From Pantoea sp. alder81 (lineage in GTDB: Bacteria > Pseudomonadota > Gammaproteobacteria > Enterobacterales > Enterobacteriaceae): a DNA stretch of 64,000 nucleotides. A model generated the notes under the pieces. It did not search any database and was not told where the DNA came from. It was given only the letters and a program-made list of their open reading frames with translations. Shown here piece by piece: positions 57,462 to 64,000 of this stretch (its first letter is position 1; every line of letters starts with the position of its first letter). Both the position numbers and the translations under genes were made by a program. The DNA is taken from positions 310,001-374,000 of the forward strand of contig NZ_JAIUDA010000003.1 of the NCBI RefSeq assembly GCF_020179835.1, written 5' to 3'.

Positions 57462-59216
57462 ATGAAGATTCCTTACATTCCTGAAGATGCGCCGTTTAAC
57501 GGCGAACAGAAATACTGGCTGGCGGGTTTTCTCGCCGGTCTCCACTCGCGTCTGTTGGTATTAGAAGATAAGCAGACGGCACCTGCGGCCGGTGGCGCCA
57601 CCAACACGCAGTTGCACATTCTGTTCGGTTCACAAACCGGCAATGCGGAAGCGCTGGCACAAACTGCCGCGAAAGCCGCTCGAGCCAAAGGCCTGGTGCC
57701 GGTGGTTCAGGCATTGGGCGAAGTGGATTTGGACGTGTTCGCCACCATGCGCCACGTGTTGATTGTCACCTCAACCTATGGCGAAGGCGAAATGCCGGAC
57801 AACGCCCAGCTGTTCTGGCAGGCACTCTCTGCCAGCACCGCGCCGCGTCTTGAGCAGATGCACTTTGCCATCCTGGCGATTGGCGATACCGGCTACGATG
57901 GCTTCTGCCAGGCTGGTAAATTCTTCGATATGCGCCTGGAACAACTGGGTGCTAAACGCGTCTTTGACCGCATCGACTGCGACATCGACTTCGAAGAGCC
58001 GTCGAGTGCATGGATTGGCGATGCAATGCCACAGTTTGCCGCCAGTGCGGGCAGCAGCGGCACGGTATTAGAGAGCGCGCCAGAAGCACCAGTCATTCCA
58101 GGTAGCAATAAACAGAACCCTTACGCGGCTGCTTTGGCGACCAACAAGCGTCTGTCTGGCGAATCATCAGCGAAAGATATTCGCCACTTTGAATTCGATC
58201 TCACCGACAGCGGCCTGAAATATGAAGCCGGTGATGCCCTGGGCGTGATTCCAGTGAATGATGCTGAACTGGTTAGCCTGCTGTTGAGCGAGCTGAAAGC
58301 CGACTATGAAACGCCGGTTCCTGGCTTTGATCGTAATCTCGGCGACCTGCTGACCTATCAGTTCGAAATCTCTGAGCCATCGCGCAAACTGATTGAGTGG
58401 GTTGGACAGAACACCAGTAATCAGGAACTGCTGCACGTGTTGCAGCATGACGACAAAGATACCCTGGCCAACTGGCTGTGGGGCAAAGATACGCTGGACC
58501 TGCTGCAGCTGGAGCTGAAGCGCCACCTGTCTGTGCCAGAACTGGTGGCGATGCTGCGTCCGTTGCAGCACCGTGCGTACTCCATCTCTTCCAGCTCGAA
58601 AGCGCATCCAAATCAGGTGCACCTGACTATCGCTTCCGTGCGTTACCACAGTGGTGGCCGTGAGCGTAAAGGCGTGTGTTCAACCTATCTGGCTGAGCGC
58701 GTGCGTCGTGGTGAGAAGCCGGCAATCTTTATCTCGCCGAACAAAGCGTTCCGCGTACCGGCGAACACTAATGCGCCGCTGATCATGGTTGGCCCTGGCA
58801 CCGGTATTGCACCGTTCCGCGCTTTCCTGCAGGAGCGTCAGTCAACCGGTGCTGAAGGCAAAAACTGGTTGTTCTTTGGTGATCAGCATCAGGAACACGA
58901 CTACATCTATGAAGATGAGATGAGCGGCTGGCAGCAAAGCGGTCTGTTAACGCATCTCGACCTGGCGTTCTCACGCGATCAGGAAGAGAAGATTTACGTG
59001 CAGAACCGTATGCTGGAAAAAGGCGCTGAGCTGTACGCCTGGCTGCAGGATGGCGCGTATTTCTACGTGTGTGGCGATGCTTCGCGCATGGCGAAAGATG
59101 TCGATGCTGCGCTGTATGAAGTAGTGCGCCAGTTCGGTGGCCTTTCCAGCGAACGTGCGGCAGCTTACATCGATCAGCTGAAGAAAGATAAACGCTACCT
59201 GCGTGACGTCTACTAA
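57462..59216 (+). CDS. CysJ-type NADPH diflavin reductase, probable electron donor to the upstream GltB-like enzyme
   Basis: This is a soluble 584-aa protein of the CysJ/P450-reductase family. The flavodoxin domain (about 50-195) has FMN loop GSQTGNAEA (56-63), TSTYGEGEMP and GDTGYDGFC. The FAD/connecting domain (about 215-430) has RAYSISSS (371-378) and GVCSTYL. The NADPH domain has GPGTGIAPFRAF (444-455), YVCGDASRMAKDV (Cys537) and the C-terminal aromatic RDVY. The N-terminal 40 residues (APFNGEQKYWLAGFLAGL) form a short helical lead seen in several CysJ-like reductases. There is no cysI or cysH nearby. Its position directly after the GltB variant, replacing gltD, suggests it feeds NADPH electrons to it. 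The ribosome site is weak, so coupling to the upstream gene is possible. Confidence 0.85.
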   Translation: MKIPYIPEDAPFNGEQKYWLAGFLAGLHSRLLVLEDKQTAPAAGGATNTQLHILFGSQTGNAEALAQTAAKAARAKGLVPVVQALGEVDLDVFATMRHVLIVTSTYGEGEMPDNAQLFWQALSASTAPRLEQMHFAILAIGDTGYDGFCQAGKFFDMRLEQLGAKRVFDRIDCDIDFEEPSSAWIGDAMPQFAASAGSSGTVLESAPEAPVIPGSNKQNPYAAALATNKRLSGESSAKDIRHFEFDLTDSGLKYEAGDALGVIPVNDAELVSLLLSELKADYETPVPGFDRNLGDLLTYQFEISEPSRKLIEWVGQNTSNQELLHVLQHDDKDTLANWLWGKDTLDLLQLELKRHLSVPELVAMLRPLQHRAYSISSSSKAHPNQVHLTIASVRYHSGGRERKGVCSTYLAERVRRGEKPAIFISPNKAFRVPANTNAPLIMVGPGTGIAPFRAFLQERQSTGAEGKNWLFFGDQHQEHDYIYEDEMSGWQQSGLLTHLDLAFSRDQEEKIYVQNRMLEKGAELYAWLQDGAYFYVCGDASRMAKDVDAALYEVVRQFGGLSSERAAAYIDQLKKDKRYLRDVY

Positions 59217-59230
59217 GCATTGCAGACATA

Positions 59231-59258
59231 AAAAAACGGGCCAATTGGCCCGTTTTTT
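59231..59258. terminator. Bidirectional terminator between the diflavin reductase gene and sspB
   Basis: This is a perfect 28-bp palindrome, A6 CGGGCCAA / TTGGCCCG T6, between convergent genes. It is a strong intrinsic terminator in both directions. Confidence 0.92.
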
Positions 59259-59270
59259 ATTTCATGCGAT

Positions 59271-59753
59271 TTACTTCACTACGCGCAATGAAGGACGTCC
59301 ACCACGCGGTGGCGGTTCATCATCAGGCGAGTGATCGTTATCAGCCGCATCGTCGGGACGATCGCCATCAATCACAGACATCATCGTCTCTTCCTGACCT
59401 TCCTGCTCGTTGGTTTCCAGCTCGTAAGCCGGTTCCGGTTCGAACATGGTACCTGCACCGTTTTCACGTGCGTAAATGGCCAGAACAGCCGCCATTGGCA
59501 CAGAAACCTGGCGCGGTACGCCGCCGAAGCGTGCATTGAAGCTCACTTCGTCGTTGGCGAGGTCGAGGTTACCGACAGCGCGTGGCGCAATGTTCAGAAC
59601 GATCTGGCCATCACGCGCATACTCCAGCGGCACCTGCACACCAGGCAGATTGATGTCGACCACCAGATGCGGCGTCAACTGGTTGTCGAGCAACCAGTCA
59701 TAGAACGCGCGCAGCAGATACGGACGACGAGCCGTTAGTTGCGACATTTCCAT
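59271..59753 (-). CDS. sspB: ClpXP adaptor SspB
   Basis: SspB tethers ssrA-tagged and other substrates to ClpXP. The 160-aa protein has the N-terminal substrate-binding domain (YLLRAFYDWLLDNQLTPHLVV), an acidic disordered linker and the ClpX-binding tail RGGRPSLRVVK. It lies 3 bp after sspA in the sspAB operon. Confidence 0.97.
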   Translation of the reverse strand: MEMSQLTARRPYLLRAFYDWLLDNQLTPHLVVDINLPGVQVPLEYARDGQIVLNIAPRAVGNLDLANDEVSFNARFGGVPRQVSVPMAAVLAIYARENGAGTMFEPEPAYELETNEQEGQEETMMSVIDGDRPDDAADNDHSPDDEPPPRGGRPSLRVVK

Positions 59754-59756
59754 ACA

Positions 59757-60398
59757 TTAGCCCCGGGCTTGCAGGCGCATTTCACGTTCTGCTTCCGTTA
59801 ATGAAGCGAGGAAAGAGTCACGTTCAAATACGCGTGTCATGTAGCCTTTCAGCTCTTTAGAACCCGCGCCAACCAGTTCTACGCCCATCTGCGGCAGACG
59901 CCACAGCAGCGGTGCCAGGTAGCAATCTACCAGGCTAAACTCTTCGCTCATAAAGAACGGCGTGCGTGCGAACAGTGGCGCGATTGCCAGCAGCTCTTCA
60001 CGCAGTTGTTTGCGCGCGGCATCAGCTTCAGCGTTGTTACCAGTTTCGATAGCGCGCATCAGGGTGTACCAGTCCTGCTCGATGCGATGCATCATCAGGC
60101 GGCTCTCACCACGGGCAACCGGGTAAACAGGCATCAGCGGTGGATGTGGAAAACGCTCATCCAGATATTCCATGATGATGCGTGATTCATACAACGTCAG
60201 TTCACGGTCAACCAGCGTTGGTACAGTGCGATACGGGTTGAGGTCAATCAGATCCTGCGGCAGGTTATCCGTTTCAACCTGCTCGATCTCCACGCTGACG
60301 CCTTTTTCTGCCAGCACGATACGTACCTGGTGGCTAAAGATGTCAGTCGGACCGGAAAACAGCGTCATTACCGAACGTTTGTTGGCAGCGACAGCCAT
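59757..60398 (-). CDS. sspA: Stringent starvation protein SspA
   Basis: SspA is a GST-fold, RNA polymerase-associated protein needed for stationary-phase acid tolerance and lytic phage gene expression. The 213-aa product starts MAVAANKRSVMTLFSGP, with GGAGG upstream; an ATG four codons earlier is unlikely. The thioredoxin-like half is followed by the helical half ending in RVFERDSFLASLTEAEREM. It heads sspAB. Confidence 0.97.
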   Translation of the reverse strand: MAVAANKRSVMTLFSGPTDIFSHQVRIVLAEKGVSVEIEQVETDNLPQDLIDLNPYRTVPTLVDRELTLYESRIIMEYLDERFPHPPLMPVYPVARGESRLMMHRIEQDWYTLMRAIETGNNAEADAARKQLREELLAIAPLFARTPFFMSEEFSLVDCYLAPLLWRLPQMGVELVGAGSKELKGYMTRVFERDSFLASLTEAEREMRLQARG

Positions 60399-60668
60399 GA
60401 AAACCTCCAAGTTTGTTCACAAAAAGATACTGCGAATAGCCAACCACGCGGCGACTCACCTGCTCATCAGATTCGCACACAGCCAACGTCAGCGGCGCTT
60501 TCCCGTCGTCCCGACAGGAATAACACGCACAACGCTCCGGCTTGCGGGCGCAAAGTGTCAGTGAGTTTACCAGATTTTAAGCAGCTTGTGGGGCGGGGAT
60601 GATGAATTGCGGGCAAAATGCGGGTAAAGCTCGCGTTTTTAGCGTGAAAAATCGTGAATGGCAGCAAT
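60399..60668. other. sspA upstream region
   Basis: The 327-bp gap between sspA and rpsI holds the sspA promoter region and, at its right end, the rpsI terminator. On the minus strand TAAACT near 60565 could be a -10, but no convincing -35 was found. No coding sequence is supported. Confidence 0.4.
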
Positions 60669-60694
60669 AAAAAACCCGCCGAAGCGGGTTTTTT
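60669..60694 (-). terminator. Terminator after rplM-rpsI
   Basis: AAAAAACCCGC and GCGGGTTTTTT form a perfect 11-bp stem with a CGAA tetraloop, T-rich on either strand. It lies 31 bp beyond the rpsI stop. Confidence 0.9.
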
Positions 60695-60725
60695 GAGCAA
60701 ATTGTGTCTGCCGAAGCAGCAACAA

Positions 60726-61121
<396 letters not shown>

Positions 61122-61133
61122 CTATAATCCCGA

Positions 61134-61586
<453 letters not shown>

Positions 61587-61801
61587 TTACACGTTGGTGA
61601 AATCCCAAACGCTAAGTAAACGATTGAGGCTCACACGACCATTTTGCCCAGCAAGCCACCCCTTCAAGTGAGTTACCGGATCACATCGAGTTCTTGGGAA
61701 AGAAAACCGATGCTGTAACGTGGGGTCGCAAGATTATAGAGAAGTCGAACTCAAAGATCGAACCTTTTTGCATCGAAATCCTGCGTTTTTTGCCCACGTC
61801 A

Positions 61802-62929
61802 TCAGGGCAGATGCGGCAGACGCAAATACTCTTCGCTCTGCATCTCCTGCAAACGCGACAAGCAGCGTTGATACTCAAACTTCAGGCGCGTGCCCTGATA
61901 AATTTCAAACAGTGAGGTTTCGGCCGCGACCACAAGTTTAACGTGGCGTTCGTAGAACTCATCCACTAACGCCAGGAAACGGCGTGCCTGATCTTCGGTC
62001 TTATAAATCATCACCGGCACATCGTACAGCAACACGCTATGGAAGCGGCGTGATAATTCAATATAGTCGTGCTGGCTGCGCCCTGTGCCACACAGCGACA
62101 GGAAATCAATGGCTAATACGCCTTCGTTGACGCCCAGCGTCGGCATTTGACGATGGTTAATCTCCAGCACCGGCGCCTCTTCACGCGGTTTGCCGGAAAG
62201 TGCACGGAACATACGCTCCATCTCAGCATGCGTGGCGTCGTTAAGCGGGAAATTCCACAGATGCGCGGAGGTCAACGTACGCAGGCGATAATCAATGCCC
62301 GCATCCACGTTCATCACATCACAATGACGCTTAATCTGCTCAATAGCGGGCAGGAAACGCGGGCGCTGCAGGCCGTTGCGATACAGATCGTCAGGCGGAA
62401 TGTTTGAGGTCGCCACCAGCGCAATGCCGCGATCGAACAGTGCTTCCATCAGCGTACCCAACAGCATGGCATCGGTAATGTCTGACACAAAAAATTCGTC
62501 GAAGCAGAGAATATCGGTCTCAGCTTTAAAGCGGTCTGCCACAATCAGCAGCGGATCGCTGTGCCCCTGCAACTGCGTGAGTTCTTCATGGACGCGCAGC
62601 ATAAAGCGATGAAAATGCAGGCGGAGTTTACGATCGCCAGGAATAGACTGAAAAAATAAATCCATTACCCAGGTTTTACCGCGACCGACACCGCCCCACA
62701 TATAGAGACCCCGCACCGGCGCTTCGCTGCTGTTTTTCTCTTTGGTCATCAGCTTCGATAAGCGGCCAAATAGCCCTTTAGCGGCAGGTTCAGGCGCGGG
62801 CTTACGGGCAATCAATCCTTGCTGGATCGCATCCAGGCGGGTAATAGCCTCGCGTTGTACATCATCCGGACGAAACTCGCCCTGTGATAGCGCCTGCTCA
62901 TAGCGGGCAAGCGGAGATGAGGTTTGCAT
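61802..62929 (-). CDS. zapE: Cell division ATPase ZapE
   Basis: ZapE is an AFG1-family ATPase that associates with the Z ring under low oxygen or heat. At 375 aa it equals E. coli. It has Walker A GGVGRGKT, Walker B LCFDEFFV, sensor ATSNIPPDDLY and C-terminal QRCLSRLQEMQSEEYLRL. ATG 62929 (MQTSSPLARYEQAL) is the family start; 21 upstream codons are rejected. It is divergent from zapG. Confidence 0.96.
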   Translation of the reverse strand: MQTSSPLARYEQALSQGEFRPDDVQREAITRLDAIQQGLIARKPAPEPAAKGLFGRLSKLMTKEKNSSEAPVRGLYMWGGVGRGKTWVMDLFFQSIPGDRKLRLHFHRFMLRVHEELTQLQGHSDPLLIVADRFKAETDILCFDEFFVSDITDAMLLGTLMEALFDRGIALVATSNIPPDDLYRNGLQRPRFLPAIEQIKRHCDVMNVDAGIDYRLRTLTSAHLWNFPLNDATHAEMERMFRALSGKPREEAPVLEINHRQMPTLGVNEGVLAIDFLSLCGTGRSQHDYIELSRRFHSVLLYDVPVMIYKTEDQARRFLALVDEFYERHVKLVVAAETSLFEIYQGTRLKFEYQRCLSRLQEMQSEEYLRLPHLP

Positions 62930-63113
62930 GGTTCTCTCAGAATCCCTGAAAAAGTCCGATTCACGGGTCGGTTGGCGAAAATTAGGCCGCACTACACTAA
63001 GCGATGCAGCCCGATAGTTCCACTTCCATAAGATTATTGGTTATAGTGGCTGCTATTGAAGTGGAAACAGAAGCAATGCCCTACGAAGCAACGGAAATTA
63101 CACGGGAGTCATT

Positions 63114-63518
63114 ATGACCTGGGAATACGGGCTGATTGGTTTAGTGATTGGCATTATTGTCGGCGCAGTCGTTATGCGTTTTGGCAACAAGAAGCTGCGT
63201 GAGCAGCGTAGCATGCAGTACGAGCTGGAAAAATCGAAGGCTGAGCTGGCAGATTATCGCGAAGAGCTCACCAACCACTTTGCGCGTAGCGCAGAATTGC
63301 TGGACAACATGGCACATGACTATCGCCAGCTGTATCAGCATATGGCAAAAGGTTCGAATGACCTGCTGCCAAATCTGCCAGGCGAAAAAAATCCGTTTGC
63401 CTACCAGCTGACGGAAGCCGAAGCGGATAACGATCAGGCACCGGTGCAAATGCCGCGTGATTACTCTGATGGCGCATCCGGTTTGCTGCGCGGTAGCGAC
63501 CGTACACCGCGTAAATAA
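63114..63518 (+). CDS. zapG: ZapG (YhcB), inner-membrane cell envelope/division protein
   Basis: This is a 134-aa bitopic protein with an N-terminal membrane helix (about 4-22). A coiled coil (about 30-75, QRSMQYELEKSKAELADYRE) and a disordered tail follow. E. coli YhcB/ZapG links cell division with envelope synthesis. The order zapE-zapG-degQ is as in E. coli, and a terminator follows. Confidence 0.95.
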   Translation: MTWEYGLIGLVIGIIVGAVVMRFGNKKLREQRSMQYELEKSKAELADYREELTNHFARSAELLDNMAHDYRQLYQHMAKGSNDLLPNLPGEKNPFAYQLTEAEADNDQAPVQMPRDYSDGASGLLRGSDRTPRK

Positions 63519-63526
63519 TCCTTTTG

Positions 63527-63552
63527 GGGCACAGCTTAGCTGTGCCCTTTTT
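63527..63552 (+). terminator. zapG terminator
   Basis: GGGCACAGC and GCTGTGCCC form a perfect 9-bp stem with TTA loop followed by TTTTTG, 8 bp after the zapG stop. Confidence 0.88.
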
Positions 63553-63630
63553 GTTTTCCGAACACTTACGCCAAACTACTGTCACACTTTCTATCCCCCT
63601 TTCTTCTTTCGCAGCGAGAGCGTTGTAGCA

Positions 63631-64000
63631 ATGAAAAAACAAGCACGACTGTTAAGCGCATTAGCCTTGAGTATTGGGATGAGTCTGGCGGCAACGCCTG
63701 GCGCGATGGCGACGCTGCCCGCTCAGGTGCAGGGCCAGGCACTGCCGAGCCTGGCACCGATGCTGGAAAAAGTTCTGCCCGCGGTCGTCAGCGTGCATGT
63801 TGAAGGCACCGACAGTGGTCAGCAGGCACAGGACATTCCTGAACCGCTGAAGCGCTTCTTTGGTCAGGCGCCGGGACAATCCCAGCCACAGCCGTTTGAA
63901 GGTCTTGGTTCAGGCGTGATCATTGATGCGGCGAAGGGCTACATCCTCACCAACAATCACGTGGTGAACGGTGCCGATAAAATCAGCGTCCAGCTCAGCG
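63631..64000 (+). CDS. degQ: Periplasmic serine endoprotease DegQ (5' part, cut by window edge)
   Basis: DegQ is an HtrA-family periplasmic protease/chaperone. The first 123 codons are present: a signal peptide ending PGAMA-TL (about residue 27), LPSLAPMLEKVLPAVVSVHV, LGSGVIID and the catalytic His110 in NNHVVNG. The short insertion loop (PEPLKRFFGQAPGQ) is DegQ-like rather than the longer DegP Q-linker. The catalytic Ser and PDZ domains lie beyond the right edge. Confidence 0.95.
   Translation, partial: MKKQARLLSALALSIGMSLAATPGAMATLPAQVQGQALPSLAPMLEKVLPAVVSVHVEGTDSGQQAQDIPEPLKRFFGQAPGQSQPQPFEGLGSGVIIDAAKGYILTNNHVVNGADKISVQLS

Noticed and set aside
57462..59216. Annotation as the sulfite reductase alpha subunit CysJ
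   Set aside because: The domain architecture matches, but there is no cysI/cysH nearby and the residues outside motifs differ substantially from E. coli CysJ; gene context favours a role with the GltB-like enzyme.

Overview
The window is chromosomal DNA from a gamma-proteobacterium of the order Enterobacterales. Core proteins (NusA, FtsH, GlmM, ObgE, RpoN, ArcB, SspAB, LptB) are near-identical to E. coli throughout, and the gene order follows the E. coli nusA-to-degQ chromosomal arm. Differences in gene content point to Erwiniaceae (Pantoea/Erwinia-like), but this is inference; no 16S gene is present. I see no phage, insertion sequence, integrase or CRISPR array.

Layout. (1) 1-8.7 kb: nusA (cut by the left edge)-rimP, tRNA-fMet, tRNA-Leu(GAG), secG, glmM, folP, ftsH and rlmE on the minus strand, then yhbY (+) and greA (-). 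argG, which sits between the two tRNA genes in E. coli, is absent. (2) 8.9-12.1 kb: dacB with the overlapping two-component pair basR-basS (pmrA-pmrB). (3) 12.1-30.0 kb: a complete catecholate siderophore (enterobactin-type) locus, fepA / fes-entF / fepCGD / entS / fepB / entCEBAH, inserted between basS and obgE. Three divergent control regions carry Fur-box-like sites. The locus lacks entD, fepE and the MbtH-like ybdZ. (4) 30.1-33.4 kb: obgE, rpmA, rplU and ispB, without yhbE. (5) 33.6-47.7 kb: sfsB, murA, ibaG, mlaFEDCB (phospholipid transport), yrbG, kdsD-kdsC-lptC-lptA-lptB (LPS synthesis and export), then rpoN-hpf-ptsN-rapZ-npr (nitrogen PTS) and mtgA. (6) 47.7-51.9 kb: arcB flanked by two unusually empty gaps where E. 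coli has elbB and yhcC. The first gap holds the sRNA gene arcZ. (7) 51.9-59.2 kb: the most unusual part, described below. (8) 59.3-64 kb: sspAB, rpsI-rplM, zapE, zapG and the start of degQ, as in E. coli.

The standout is the locus that replaces gltBD. Where E. coli has the 1.5 kb-codon gltB followed by gltD, this genome has a single 1843-residue glutamate-synthase-like protein. It keeps an N-terminal Cys-type glutaminase, an FMN synthase core and the C-terminal beta-helix. It also has altered FMN and Fe-S motifs and about 190 extra C-terminal residues. The next gene is not gltD but a 584-residue NADPH diflavin reductase of the CysJ type, with no cysI nearby. A long, potentially structured untranslated region precedes the pair. 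The simplest reading is a two-component glutamate synthase (or related amidotransferase/oxidoreductase) that draws electrons from a P450-reductase-like flavoprotein rather than from GltD or ferredoxin. That assignment is inference from gene order and motifs.

The other systems read as standard housekeeping. The siderophore genes form a self-contained synthesis (EntCEBAFH), export (EntS), uptake (FepABCDG) and iron-release (Fes) circuit. It depends on an EntD-type phosphopantetheinyl transferase and TonB/ExbBD encoded outside the window.
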